Of a DNA stretch of 64,000 nt, positions 47,325 to 57,322 are shown one piece after another (positions within the stretch are counted from its first letter, which is position 1; every line of letters starts with the position of its first letter). Made by a program: the position numbers and the translations under genes. This DNA comes from Saccharobesus litoralis (GTDB lineage Bacteria > Pseudomonadota > Gammaproteobacteria > Enterobacterales > Alteromonadaceae), in contig NZ_CP026604.1 of NCBI RefSeq assembly GCF_003063625.1, positions 496,001 to 560,000 on the forward strand, written 5' to 3'. The notes under the pieces were generated by a model. That model saw only the letters and a program-made list of their open reading frames with translations. It did no database searches and was not told the origin of the DNA.

Positions 47325-48368
47325 ATGAATAAAAAAAATGCAGTGCTTAGCTTTTTCATTACAGGCCTGTTATCAGCATGTTCTGGAACAAGTAATGACC
47401 CAATGTCTGAGCAACAAACCGAGCAAAATGCTCCACAAACACCTAGAGATCCTGTTATTAAGACAACAGCAGCCGGAATTGAAACGCCATCTAGCACGGA
47501 TAATCTATTTCCGACCATGGAACATGTTGTCAAACAAGATTGGCAATTAATCAGCTCTCTATCCGATGAGTTTAATGCAAGTTCTATCAATCACAGTAAA
47601 TGGGGAACCGATATTGGCGATTGGGGACCTTGGTCATGGGAGCCAAGCAATACAAAGCAAGCTGACGGAAAATTAAAAATTACAATGCAGTACGCTCCAC
47701 ATACGACCAAGCGTCGGGCAAGTTCAGGCGATCGAGTAGATGTGGACTTATTTTATACCTCAGGTATTGCCAGAACAAAAGGCAAGCTAACCTATGGCTA
47801 CTATGAAGCACGAATCAAAGGGATCCATACTTTTCCTGCTGCCAGTCCGGCTTTTTGGACATACAGTGTTGGTCAAGGCAACGATGGTATGGCTGAAGGC
47901 ACAATTAAGTACTCAGAAGTTGATGTTATTGAAATGCAGCAAGGCGAATGGTCGAACGCAACTAAATCTTACAACGGCTCAGATGTACTCGATATGAACC
48001 TACACACTAGAGTGGTAGAAAATGGAAAAATAATTTGGAAGCGCCCCGGAAAATACCCTGAGTTAACCAAAAACGAAGTACATGTAAAATTTGATCCGAA
48101 AGATGATTTTCATATTTATGGCGCAGAAGTGACTCCTGAAACCATTACTTGGTATTTAGATGGCGAGCAAGTGGCCCAAAAACCTAATGTTTATTGGCAT
48201 TTACCTATGCATGTTACTTTATCACTAGGGTTAAGAAGACCACACGTAACCTACAACAATTGCCCGCATGGTTTTGATAGATGTGCCGTTGCCAGTGAAG
48301 CCACTGCAATCGGCTTCCCCACAACAATGGAAGTCGACTGGGTTAGAGTTTACAAAAGAAAAGATTAA
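47325..48368 (+). CDS. GH16 kappa-carrageenase-like endo-hydrolase, lipoprotein
   Basis: 347 residues with lipobox LLSAC (Cys 19) and a spacer rich in Thr, Pro and Gln to about residue 65. The GH16 catalytic motif ExDxxE is in YSEVDVIEMQQ (E198, D200, E203), the beta-bulge form typical of carrageenases and agarases. Other features match the classic kappa-carrageenase layout as I recall it: FYTSGIARTKGKLTYGYYEA, FDPKDDFHIYGAEVTPETI, YWHLPMHVTLSLGLRRPH and MEVDWVRVYK. GH16_17 kappa-carrageenase is the best guess; a related furcellaranase or beta-porphyranase subfamily is possible. A lipid anchor suggests a cell-surface place. AGAAGAG gives a good ribosome site. Confidence 0.82.
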   Translation: MNKKNAVLSFFITGLLSACSGTSNDPMSEQQTEQNAPQTPRDPVIKTTAAGIETPSSTDNLFPTMEHVVKQDWQLISSLSDEFNASSINHSKWGTDIGDWGPWSWEPSNTKQADGKLKITMQYAPHTTKRRASSGDRVDVDLFYTSGIARTKGKLTYGYYEARIKGIHTFPAASPAFWTYSVGQGNDGMAEGTIKYSEVDVIEMQQGEWSNATKSYNGSDVLDMNLHTRVVENGKIIWKRPGKYPELTKNEVHVKFDPKDDFHIYGAEVTPETITWYLDGEQVAQKPNVYWHLPMHVTLSLGLRRPHVTYNNCPHGFDRCAVASEATAIGFPTTMEVDWVRVYKRKD

Positions 48369-48408
48369 ACCAACACCTGACCCAGTATCGCAACCATGTT
48401 CACTATGT

Positions 48409-48430
48409 ACCCCAAGGACGGGGTCTTTTC
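48409..48430 (+). terminator. Weak terminator after GH16 gene
   Basis: ACCCC/GGGGT 5-bp stem with a 6-nt loop, followed by CTTTTC. The stem is short, but its place between convergent genes fits. Confidence 0.5.
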
Positions 48431-48440
48431 ATTTCGGCGA

Positions 48441-50369
48441 TTACTTTGGCAACAATCGCCCAAAAATATAACGTGCGTTGGCTGGTAATTGGCTTTTTTC
48501 CTCTCGACTTCCATCTCGCCATGTCACGATGACTTGCTCGATAACAGTCTGGCGCCCCAGCCCAAAATGAGCAATATTAAGCAAACTTTGTGAATGAGTC
48601 GCACTGGTTGAGCCCACTAAATAAAAGCGTTTTTTATCACCTAGTTTAACTTCGATTGTCGCACTCATGGGATCAATTCCCGTGTGAGAATACCCCACAT
48701 GTATTAGCCCATAATGATTCTTTGTCTGGGAAATATTTTTATATAAATGCCACCGACCACTATCATCGTCACCACTTAAAATATCCACTTTTCCATCTAA
48801 ATTATAATCGAATACACTGCCCATATCGCCATGGGAATTTTGACCAATTTCAGTGGTTGCGCCATTATTTTCGGCTAACGAAAATGCTCCTTGGCCATCA
48901 TTACGCAATATAAGATCATGGACTCTTTTAGTTAATTTACCAAATCGATAAACGATAAGATCACTAAAACCGTCATTATCAAAATCTCCAGGGGCGACTC
49001 CCCAGTTATTATGAACAGTGGCAATAGGCAATTGATGAGACATATCAACCAATTTGCCGTTATCGTTCTTCAATAATATATCAGGCAAATGTGGATTATT
49101 TGGCTGCCAATCTGTTTCAATTCGCCTAACGCCACTAACAGATGCTCGAATATCCCACGCATAGTTGCCTGTTAAATTCCATTCTAATCGCCATTTTTTA
49201 CTGCCGAGGTATCCTAAATACCAACCAGTTTGCGATCTGTCTAGCGCAAAACCAGCTGCTTGTTGCGAGGTAATCAACAAAGGCTCTTGCGGTGGGGGTA
49301 ACATCAATTGATTTTTGCCTATATACAAAGGCATAATTTTAAGTTTATTACCTCGTTTACGCCGCTTGAAACTTTGTAAGTGAATATCTTTGTCAGCGTA
49401 AAAGGTAATACCATCGTGACTTATGTTACCCTCATCACGAATGTCTAACCGCCCAGAGCCTTGATCAAATTCAACACTATTATTAGCTATTTGAAAATAA
49501 GTCTGGCCTCGAGCTAAATAGTAATCATAATCGCCGTCATTGTCGTAATCAAAATGTGCAACAGCCATCACCTGACTCAGATCAACTTGTTTTGATATCA
49601 ATTTATCGGTGACATTCGTAAAGTTAAATTGCGGCCCACTTTGCCAAATACTTAATTCACCGGCAGGTGAAAATGTGAATAAATCTAAATAGCCATCTTG
49701 ATCTACATCACTAATTAATAAGCGTTCTGCAGGAATGCTCTCAAATGCGGCAGACGGTCGATAGATAAATTGTTTACCATTTACGTTTTCAAACAAAATA
49801 TTACGAGGAATATTTTCAGTCATGCGTGGCTGAGCATTCAACTGTAAGAAATCTAAATCACCATCATTATCGACATCAATCCAGCGTACTGTTCGACCTC
49901 TGGCCCCCATTTTAGACAAGCCGATAAGCTCTGTTATATCAATAAATTGCTGATTATCATTTCGATACAAGCGTTGCGGTTCAGGTTTTAAACCGCTGCC
50001 CCCACCCACTGAAATCAGCAAATCATGATCGCCATCCAAGTCATAATCCCCCAAGGCGATACCATGGACATCGCTACGAGGTTTGATTCTAGGTTGTAAT
50101 TGATAGCTAAAATCCTGATTTGCCATAAACAAACGAATGGGCGTTTGATTATGGTTAGTCAAAACAAAATCATATATACCGTCATTATTAATATCGGCAA
50201 CCGCTGGGCCGCCATATTTCCAGCTCGGCGCTGTCACCAAACCAACTTCTTTTGATACATCAATAAAAACAATGCTGGAGGGATTTGAATTAGACGCTAA
50301 TGCCAAACATGGCATAAGCGAAAAGGCTAAAAACTGGCAGCCAAAGCCAGTATTAATGAGTTTAGTCAT
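48441..50369 (-). CDS. FG-GAP/VCBS repeat protein with C-terminal ASPIC/UnbV domain (CRTAC1-like)
   Basis: 642 residues with a signal peptide (LAFSLMPCLALAS). Beta-propeller repeats carry calcium-binding loops: DINNDGIYD, DYDLDGDHD, DVDNDGDLD, DVDQDGYLD, DYDNDGDYD, DFDNDGFSD, DYNLDGKVD. The C-terminal part (VEVKLGDKKRFYL... VIVTWRDGSREE) is an ASPIC/UnbV domain. Such secreted proteins occur in marine glycan loci, but no enzyme activity has been fixed to them as far as I know. It is convergent with GH16. A role in binding glycans or other cells is possible; this is inference. Confidence 0.88.
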   Translation of the reverse strand: MTKLINTGFGCQFLAFSLMPCLALASNSNPSSIVFIDVSKEVGLVTAPSWKYGGPAVADINNDGIYDFVLTNHNQTPIRLFMANQDFSYQLQPRIKPRSDVHGIALGDYDLDGDHDLLISVGGGSGLKPEPQRLYRNDNQQFIDITELIGLSKMGARGRTVRWIDVDNDGDLDFLQLNAQPRMTENIPRNILFENVNGKQFIYRPSAAFESIPAERLLISDVDQDGYLDLFTFSPAGELSIWQSGPQFNFTNVTDKLISKQVDLSQVMAVAHFDYDNDGDYDYYLARGQTYFQIANNSVEFDQGSGRLDIRDEGNISHDGITFYADKDIHLQSFKRRKRGNKLKIMPLYIGKNQLMLPPPQEPLLITSQQAAGFALDRSQTGWYLGYLGSKKWRLEWNLTGNYAWDIRASVSGVRRIETDWQPNNPHLPDILLKNDNGKLVDMSHQLPIATVHNNWGVAPGDFDNDGFSDLIVYRFGKLTKRVHDLILRNDGQGAFSLAENNGATTEIGQNSHGDMGSVFDYNLDGKVDILSGDDDSGRWHLYKNISQTKNHYGLIHVGYSHTGIDPMSATIEVKLGDKKRFYLVGSTSATHSQSLLNIAHFGLGRQTVIEQVIVTWRDGSREEKSQLPANARYIFGRLLPK

Positions 50370-50466
50370 TTCATGTAAGGTATCATATTAAGTCAGTTGA
50401 TTAAGCAACTCCTTTTGCTTAATGATAGTACACACAGCCAAAGGGCACTGCTTTTTCGCAATCTTT

Positions 50467-52521
50467 TTAGGCCGCTTGTGACACCTTAAACTGGTTAACA
50501 TAATTATCTAGGCTGGTTTTTGAACGCCCTAAATGATCACATGCATTTGCCGAAATTTGCGCCTCTTGCGCCAACTGCTGAGTATCATCTTTAATCGTAT
50601 GTATACGCTGATTGATTTCACTTGCTACCAAGGTTTGCTCTTCTGCTGCTGTGGCTATCTGAGTTGCCATATTTGAGATAGTATCTAGCTCTTGCTTTAG
50701 GCTAGAAAAATCAGCAACACTACTAACAACAACATCTACTGCACTTTTACCTTGCTCTTGCAAGCGCTCCATACTAAGACAAGCAGTTCGAGCGCCTGAC
50801 TGCAATGACTCAATCTGCGTTCTAATCAACTTGGTCGATTCCTGTGTACGACTGGCCAACGTTCTCACTTCATCAGCAACAACGGCAAACCCTCTACCTT
50901 GCTCCCCTGCTCGCGCCGCCTCAATTGCGGCATTTAAAGCCAAAAGATTAGTTTGCTCAGCAATACCTTGAATGACCGTTAAGACATTGCCAATGACCGC
51001 TGATTCATCATTTAAATGATCAACCTGATTGCGAGTATTGGCCAGTTCAGCAAGCAAATTTTCCATCATATCCCGCGTGGTATGAGCTTTTTCTGCACTA
51101 TTAATGGAGCTTTGGTGTACTTGTTGAACCACATCTGCTGTATTTTGCGATATTGCGGCAACCTCTTGAATGGTTGCTGTCATTTGTTCAACGGCAACTG
51201 ACACACTATCCGTTTGCTCATTTTGATTATGGGTTCTTTGCAGGTTAGCTTGCATGGATGAAGCAACTGAATCAGTTAACTGGCTAATATCCAAAACTTC
51301 GCCCTTAACACTGCCCAAAGCTTGATTAAAGCTATTCAAAAGTAAATTAAAAGCATGACTAACATCCGCCAACTCGTCCTTGCCATTAACCGCTAATTTT
51401 GACCCTACATTTTTGGTTTTTGCCACCTCATCTAACTTATCAGTCAAGCTCTTAAGTGGTGACAAAATTGACGTTAAAATTAACCAAGATACGCCAATAA
51501 TAAACACCAAAACAATCACTAAAAATGCGAAACTAAATGTCACCTGACTTTGCGCATCCGCCAGTAAGCTTTTCGTTTTTTGCTCAATTGTTTTATTCGT
51601 AAAATCAATCACGTTTTGTAAGCGCTGCATGTTATCACCGGTTATTTGTAACCAGTCATTAATAGAAACAATGTGGGTTTTCCCTAGGTTTTTAAGCAAG
51701 CGGGTTCTTAAATTATTAAGCTGCTGAGCTTGCTTTGATTGTAAGTATTGTTTGGTGTAATAAGTCCAAATTTCATCCGATGCGTAAGTTTGTAGCCGTG
51801 AATTAAAATCAGCTTTTTGATGCATAGCCGCTTTCGTTTCACCATGGGCAAACTCATTCCAAAACTTATTGTTTAAAGAACCGAGACCACTGGTCCTCTC
51901 TGATGACAATCGACTATTGATTTCAACTAAAGTTGCATACGCGCCAGCCAACATACTTAAAGCACGATCATTCGCTGCTAACTTAACAACCGAAGCTACA
52001 ATACGTAACATTTGGCTCTCAATATCCAAGTAATGCATACGTACAGGTAACAACCTATTTTCATCATTGGCTAGGGTAAATTTAAGTTGCAGTACATCCA
52101 CATTTTTTCGAATGGTTGGAATATCTGTAGTTAAACGCTGAACTATCTTGTCTAAAACGCTATTAAGCTTAACCTCATGCAAAAACGCTTTATTTTGCTC
52201 TAGGTGACTGAAATAAACCTCTCGTAATTGATTGACTTGAGCCCGACTTTTTTCTAAATCAGACTTAAATTGAGCACCTTTACTACCTGTAGGCTGACCA
52301 CTCAAAAAACCTTGCGAAAAGTCTCTTTCTTGCTGAATAGCACCTAATAAATTACCCGTATGCTGTGCTAGCAGCATGGCCTGCGTTAACGACTTTAACG
52401 AATTTTGTTCAGCTCGCGCAGCCATTAACTGCTGAACACTAAAAAATCCAATCACCAGTGTGGGTAGCAAAGCTAAAATATAGATGCGGGTTTTTATAGT
52501 AAATTGATTAAGAAAGCTCAT
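50467..52521 (-). CDS. Methyl-accepting chemotaxis protein with nitrate/nitrite-sensor-like (NIT) periplasmic domain
   Basis: 684 residues. The first membrane span is at about 10-28 ([16 protein letters not shown]); the periplasmic domain to about 320 has the NIT-type helices [14 protein letters not shown]. The second span ([17 protein letters not shown]) is followed by HAMP, and the signalling domain carries the tip [19 protein letters not shown] and [20 protein letters not shown] domains sense nitrate or nitrite in some proteins. GGAGATC lies before the ATG. Unlike the chemoreceptor at 22.9 kb it has a normal layout and ends after the signalling domain. Confidence 0.9.
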   Translation of the reverse strand: MSFLNQFTIKTRIYILALLPTLVIGFFSVQQLMAARAEQNSLKSLTQAMLLAQHTGNLLGAIQQERDFSQGFLSGQPTGSKGAQFKSDLEKSRAQVNQLREVYFSHLEQNKAFLHEVKLNSVLDKIVQRLTTDIPTIRKNVDVLQLKFTLANDENRLLPVRMHYLDIESQMLRIVASVVKLAANDRALSMLAGAYATLVEINSRLSSERTSGLGSLNNKFWNEFAHGETKAAMHQKADFNSRLQTYASDEIWTYYTKQYLQSKQAQQLNNLRTRLLKNLGKTHIVSINDWLQITGDNMQRLQNVIDFTNKTIEQKTKSLLADAQSQVTFSFAFLVIVLVFIIGVSWLILTSILSPLKSLTDKLDEVAKTKNVGSKLAVNGKDELADVSHAFNLLLNSFNQALGSVKGEVLDISQLTDSVASSMQANLQRTHNQNEQTDSVSVAVEQMTATIQEVAAISQNTADVVQQVHQSSINSAEKAHTTRDMMENLLAELANTRNQVDHLNDESAVIGNVLTVIQGIAEQTNLLALNAAIEAARAGEQGRGFAVVADEVRTLASRTQESTKLIRTQIESLQSGARTACLSMERLQEQGKSAVDVVVSSVADFSSLKQELDTISNMATQIATAAEEQTLVASEINQRIHTIKDDTQQLAQEAQISANACDHLGRSKTSLDNYVNQFKVSQAA

Positions 52522-52851
52522 AAGTTGATCTCCGACTGAAATTGATTAACACCTCGTTAGCTTTATCCGCATTGTTTTTATGTCGTCCCTTAGTTGCACT
52601 AACTGAACGGCCTTTTTCTCTTAACGATAAAGAAATAAAACCAAATATTTTGCAAAACGTTAACCACTGAAAGCATCAATGCAATTGCAAATAAACAGAC
52701 TGTATTGCATAAGCCAAATAACATTCAGCAAATAAGTTGTAACAATATTGTTAAAGATACAGTTCAAGATAATGAAAGGACTTTAAATAAAGGATTTTAA
52801 TTGTTTTAAAAAAGGGTTTATCAATTAAATCAATTAATTAGAACTGAAAAG
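52522..52851. other. Intergenic region upstream of NIT chemoreceptor
   Basis: 330 bp, AT-rich, holding the chemoreceptor promoter. No gene or repeat was recognised. Confidence 0.35.
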
Positions 52852-52880
52852 TCCCACCTTAATCATAAATTAAGGTGGGA
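52852..52880 (-). terminator. Terminator after the beta-helix/TSP3 gene
   Basis: TCCCACCTTAAT and ATTAAGGTGGGA form a 12-bp perfect stem, 9 bp past the stop of the gene at 52889. CTTTT follows on the minus strand. Confidence 0.85.
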
Positions 52881-52888
52881 TTGTCGCT

Positions 52889-54913
52889 TTAAGCTTTCGC
52901 GTTTTTGAAAAATATTTTTTTAAAATAAAGCCATTCTTGGTGACTTAACGAACCTAGCTCTTGCAGCTGTTTCAAAGGTAAGTTAATACAGACTCCATAA
53001 CTTTTACCTCGGCTTTCATCACACTGGCTTAATGCTTGCTCTAACTCAACACTAAGCGGAACACCGACTGAATTTGGACGATCGGCAACCTCAGTATCAA
53101 TACCCTGAACAATAGCATTGCCGGCAATCAAACCTAAGTGCTGGTCAATAAGGTCATCCACGCCATCGTTATCGTCGTCGTTGTCAGCATTGTCACCAAT
53201 TAAGTCTTGGTCAAAATCCGACCATTCAGCACTATTTAAAGGAAAAATATCTAGATGATCTAGTACGTTATCACCGTCATCATCTTCGTCTTGATTATTT
53301 CCTAAACCATCACCGTCAGTGTCTGTTGTTTCATCCTGGTTAAGAGGGAAAGCATCTTGTTGATCATTCACACCATCGTTATCGTCGTCTGTATCTGCGT
53401 TATTACCAACACCATCACCATCGGTATCTACAGATTCAGATGGATCGTAGGGAAATGCGTCTAGTTCATTAACAACACCATCATTGTCCCAATCATTATC
53501 AACATAATCTAAATCATGGACGACGCCCGTATCTGGTAAAATCCAAGATCCGCTAACCACTCCTGTATTACCGCGTATTTCAGTATTGGCAACGTTAGCA
53601 TCAAAACAGTTTTCAGATAAACGAAACACTTTGTCACTTGGTGCGTTATCAGCATAGTCATTGTTAAAAAACGTCCAATTCGCAATACCATAAGCATAAA
53701 CACCGTAACGATATATCCCATTACCGGTAAGATAGTTGTTATTAAAGTGAATATTATCTGATTGATATTGACAGTCAGTACCGCTTTGAAAACCTTGGAT
53801 CCATTCGCTGCCAGAGCCGATAAATAAAATCCCTGCTTGCGAACGATCGCCTGGTTCACTCATATTAAATTCGTTACCTAATACACGAATGTGTTGAGCG
53901 CGGTTTTCAATATTAACTAATTTATAAACGCGTGATTGTGCGTATGTCACAGGTAATTGGTCATTAGTGAAAAACCGGTTGCGTTTTAATTTGTCGCTCG
54001 AATGTCCCACTAACACATTTTCGTATCTTGCAAAGGCCACACCTGAATTGATAAAAGTATTTCCTTGAATAATACCAGGGTTACTTGTTGTACCAATGGC
54101 AACACCTGGAGCTTGGCCGTCAGACACACCTTGAATTATACAATTACCGGCACGACTCCAGCCTTCAGTAGCAAGGCAATCGCTCATATCATTACCCGCG
54201 TCTAACGATATCGCGCGCATTCTATTTTTCGGTCCATTAATTGCTGCCATTTCCCATAATGCAGGCGCTTCAAAACGGTTTTTGGTGATTTGTAACGAGT
54301 TTATTTCGGTATAATGTTGATTACGGCGATTAATTTCTATTGCCTTGTGAATAAAATCGCGCACCGTATTATGGCGTATAACAATATCTGCATCTTGCAA
54401 ATCCGTATTTGGCGCTGTCATGTCAATAAAACGAGCACTGCCATCAACTAAAACATTGTTAACTCTGATTGATTGATGGCGGCCATTAAACAAAAATATC
54501 TGTTTATTTTTACCAACAATATTGCCTGTAATGCTAGTGTCACGTAAAAAACGAATGGTTCTAGTGATATTATTAACATCTGAATGACCAGAAAAAATAA
54601 AATTGGCCGATAAAATATTTAAACGCGCATTTGGACCAAAAGAAATGTCGTATTGATTATTGAAGAAAGAAGTGACTTTTTTACTCCATCTCCGAATAGT
54701 TATATTTTGATCAAAGCTAAGATCATTGGTGATAACAACCTCGGCAACGTCATTGTTTTGAAGGCCATCCACAAACTGCTGAGTATTCGCTGCTCCACAT
54801 TTACTTGCTCCACCTGTTGCTTGACAAGGCGCTGGAGCGGCAACTGCATTAGACATTGCCGCAAATGTCACTGCGGGTATAAAAAGCTTTTTAAGCAATG
54901 AATTTATTACCAT
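52889..54913 (-). CDS. Secreted beta-helix protein with TSP type-3 calcium repeats, family unknown
   Basis: 674 residues with a signal peptide (LFIPAVTFAAMSNAVA). Residues about 30-480 look like a right-handed parallel beta-helix: stacked short strands with recurring N/D turns such as LQITKNRFEAP and IIQGNTFINSGVAFARYENVLVG. Conserved-looking pieces include ISLDAGNDMSDC and GDRSQAGILFIGSGSEW. Residues about 490-600 hold six or so thrombospondin type-3 loops (DTDGDGVGNNADTDDDNDGV and similar), which bind calcium. A 70-residue tail follows. The fold is used by polysaccharide lyases and GH28/GH82-type enzymes, but I could not match this one to a known lyase or hydrolase. A truncated paralogue lies directly upstream. 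Function in the galactan locus is plausible but unproven. Confidence 0.75.
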   Translation of the reverse strand: MVINSLLKKLFIPAVTFAAMSNAVAAPAPCQATGGASKCGAANTQQFVDGLQNNDVAEVVITNDLSFDQNITIRRWSKKVTSFFNNQYDISFGPNARLNILSANFIFSGHSDVNNITRTIRFLRDTSITGNIVGKNKQIFLFNGRHQSIRVNNVLVDGSARFIDMTAPNTDLQDADIVIRHNTVRDFIHKAIEINRRNQHYTEINSLQITKNRFEAPALWEMAAINGPKNRMRAISLDAGNDMSDCLATEGWSRAGNCIIQGVSDGQAPGVAIGTTSNPGIIQGNTFINSGVAFARYENVLVGHSSDKLKRNRFFTNDQLPVTYAQSRVYKLVNIENRAQHIRVLGNEFNMSEPGDRSQAGILFIGSGSEWIQGFQSGTDCQYQSDNIHFNNNYLTGNGIYRYGVYAYGIANWTFFNNDYADNAPSDKVFRLSENCFDANVANTEIRGNTGVVSGSWILPDTGVVHDLDYVDNDWDNDGVVNELDAFPYDPSESVDTDGDGVGNNADTDDDNDGVNDQQDAFPLNQDETTDTDGDGLGNNQDEDDDGDNVLDHLDIFPLNSAEWSDFDQDLIGDNADNDDDNDGVDDLIDQHLGLIAGNAIVQGIDTEVADRPNSVGVPLSVELEQALSQCDESRGKSYGVCINLPLKQLQELGSLSHQEWLYFKKIFFKNAKA

Positions 54914-55008
54914 TGTTTTACCTTTTTTACGTTATTGTTTGTTTTACGTTAAATCAGGTGATGATTGTGATTTTTGTTCGATTAAGTCGCTTTCAATATT
55001 GACTAAAA

Positions 55009-55047
55009 ACACCTATAAAATCGTCCTAAATACAATTTCATAGGTGT
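55009..55047 (-). promoter_or_regulatory. Hairpin 3' of the paralogue and shared upstream motif of the beta-helix gene
   Basis: ACACCTAT/ATAGGTGT forms an 8-bp stem and T residues follow on the minus strand, so it could terminate the paralogue's transcript. The 18-nt ACACCTATAAAATCGTCC (55009-55026) is matched at 17 of 18 bases upstream of the paralogue itself (56647-56664). Confidence 0.5.
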
Positions 55048-55093
55048 CAAGAAGGAAGACAGAGCGCTTTGCAGCTAACTCAATACATGAAGT

Positions 55094-56504
55094 TTATAAG
55101 TCGTGAGTAACGCCACTACTTGGGAAAGCCCAGGTATTGGGTACTAAATTGGTATTGCCTAAAATAGTCACATTAACATCAGTTGAGTCGTAACATAACG
55201 AACTGCTGAGGGTTAGTGTTTTAGTGCTAACGGGTTGATTATTGAAATTGTTATTGTTTACGCTCCATTGTGCGACACCATAGGAATAAATCGCATAACG
55301 GTATAAAGCACTACCGGTTAATGTGTTGTTATTAAAAGCGATAAAGTTCGATTTATAGTTACAATCTTGACCGCTCTGAAAACCAGATATCCATTCACTA
55401 CCCGCACCAATAAACATGATCCCCGCTTGTGATCTGTCACCTGGATTGGTGAAATTGAACTCATTACCTAATATATCAATATTACGCGATAAGTTTTCAA
55501 CATTGACTAATTTGTATACAGGCACGTCGCTATATTCAACCGGTAATTGATTATTGGTAAAAAAAGCGGTTTCTCTTAGTCGTGTCAGTAGCATGCCCGA
55601 CTAATATATTTTCGTAACGAGCAAAGGCAACCCCGACATTAATAAATGTATTACCCTGAATAAGCCCTGGGTTAACACTAGTCCCAACGTCGACACTAGG
55701 GGCAACACCATTAGATACTTTTTGCACTGTGCAATTACCTAAATGACTCCAACTTGGATTATTTAAACAGTCCGTCATATCATTTCCTGCATCGAGTGAA
55801 ATCGCTCGAATTCTATTTCCAGGGCCATTAATCGCTTTCATTTCCCATAACGCAGGCGCTTCAAAGCGGTTATTAATAATTTGTAAAGAAGCGATATGCG
55901 TGTAATTTTGATAACGTCGATTAATACCAATGGCCTTTTGAATAAAATCACGCACCGTATTATGACGGATGATGATATTTGCATTTTGTAGATCGGTACT
56001 AGCACCAGTCATGTCAATAAAGCGCGCGCTGCCGTCAACTAATACATTATTAATTCGTACATAACTGTGTGCGCCATTAAAGTAAAATATTTGCTTATTT
56101 CTTCCGACAATATTGTTTGAAATTGACGTGTTACGTAAAAAACGAATGGTGCGAGTATTGTTAGTTGAGTCGCTATGACCAGAAAATGTAAATGAGCCGG
56201 AGGTAATATTCAGCCTTGCGTCGGGACCAAATAATATATCATAAGCACCATTGTTAAGTGACGTGACTTTTTTTGTTGAGCGACTAATTGGTATACTTTG
56301 GTTAAAACTTAAATTACTACCTATAACCACCTCTTCGACGCTAGTGTTTTTTAAACCATCTATAAATTGCTGGTTAGTATACGCGCCACATTTAGTAGAA
56401 CCGCCAGTCGCAACGCAAGCACTTGGTGCGGCATAAACATAAGCCATATGAAAAACGGCCAAGCTAAGTACTGAAATTGATGTAATCATTTGTTTAAATT
56501 TCAT
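55094..56504 (-). pseudogene. Paralogous beta-helix protein gene, frameshifted in an A7 tract
   Basis: The first frame (56504 to 55551) encodes 317 residues and ends soon after KRNRFF; the second frame (55594 to 55094) takes over with FFTNNQLPVEYS. Together they align with residues 1-480 of the neighbour gene at 52889-54913 (GNDMTDC, DRSQAGIMFIGAGSEW). The switch is in seven A residues at 55559-55565; six would restore one frame. The restored protein would be about 470 residues and stops after THDL, exactly where the neighbour enters its TSP3 repeats, so it lacks those. A signal peptide (VLSLAVFHMAYVYA) is present. It may be a true pseudogene, a phase-variable gene or a sequencing slip. Confidence 0.8.
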
Positions 56505-56646
56505 AAACTCTGATCCTATGTGTATTTAGTGTTGAGTGATTTAATTTGTTGTTTTACTGTGCTAAATCCACGCCCCTCCCAGCATGTTAAAAATAATTTA
56601 ATAAAGCGTTAATAAGTCACTCATTAATAATCGCAATTAGCTATCC

Positions 56647-56664
56647 ACACCTATAAAAACGTCC
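56647..56664 (-). promoter_or_regulatory. Second copy of the 18-nt motif upstream of the beta-helix paralogue
   Basis: ACACCTATAAAAACGTCC differs at one base from the copy at 55009-55026. It lies 143 bp before the paralogue's start, against 96 bp in the neighbour. Here no complementary arm is present, so it is not a terminator; a shared promoter or operator is more likely. The rest of 56505-57061 is AT-rich, without a gene. Confidence 0.45.
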
Positions 56665-57061
56665 AAAACTAACTTTAAAAAAGTAAATAAATAGAAAAAT
56701 CAATAATTTAAAAATTAAAATGGTTTGTGATATTTAATAAAGCGTGAAGGTAACAAGGGTAAAAATAGGCTGCGGTAATTGCTACTAAGACGTCAATAAG
56801 CCCGTTTTTTTGTAACAAATAAATAATGATATAACGATTAGAGTATTAACTCGTAGCGACTCAGCATGCTTGTTAATAGATTGAAGTTTCTATCACTGGT
56901 ATAAAAGTACCGCCTTTCTTGCAAAGGCAAAGCTACGGAGTCCTGCTTTCGCCCCTGCTTAAGCGAGGATGGCGAAGGTATTTTCCTAAGTCACCGTGAT
57001 AACATTTCAACCCATTGACCTATAAGAGCACTTCTGAAACTTGTATTCAAGAAACAGACAG

Positions 57062-57125
57062 CCTGTAGGCACGACAAAAACGAGATAATTAGCAATACTA
57101 AGGCGCGAAAAAATTACGCTGAGTA
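57062..57125 (+). repeat. Family 2 repeat, terminal fragment (copy E1)
   Basis: CCTGTAGGCACGACAAAAACG, then AGATAATTAGCAATACTAAGG and AAATTACGCTGAGTA, match the end of copies B and C. Only this part is present. Confidence 0.6.
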
Positions 57126-57155
57126 AAGACATTAACGCTAAACTCATTGTGAGGA

Positions 57156-57285
57156 TATTCAGGTCATATTTCTAAACGAAAACTAAATGCAATCCAGCTT
57201 GGAGCTCCATAAGCACAACCCAATATTATGAGGTTGGAATAATTAGCATGGCAATGAACCATAAAGCCTGAACGAAAAGACGATA
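57156..57285 (+). repeat. Decayed MITE-like copy E2
   Basis: TTCAGGTCATATTTCTAAACG at the left and AATGAACCATAAAGCCTGAACG followed by AAAAGACGATA at the right match the two ends of copy A, with many changes between. It lies 31 bp after E1, making a composite of both families. Confidence 0.55.
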
Positions 57286-57322
57286 ACAAGACCTGAAACA
57301 CACTGGGAAATTAATTAAAATA

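Noticed and set aside
53150-53450. Tandem repeat-like DNA at the end of the beta-helix gene, considered as CRISPR or satellite
   Set aside because: The period follows codons for DxDxDG calcium loops of TSP3 repeats, with no identical direct repeats and spacers.
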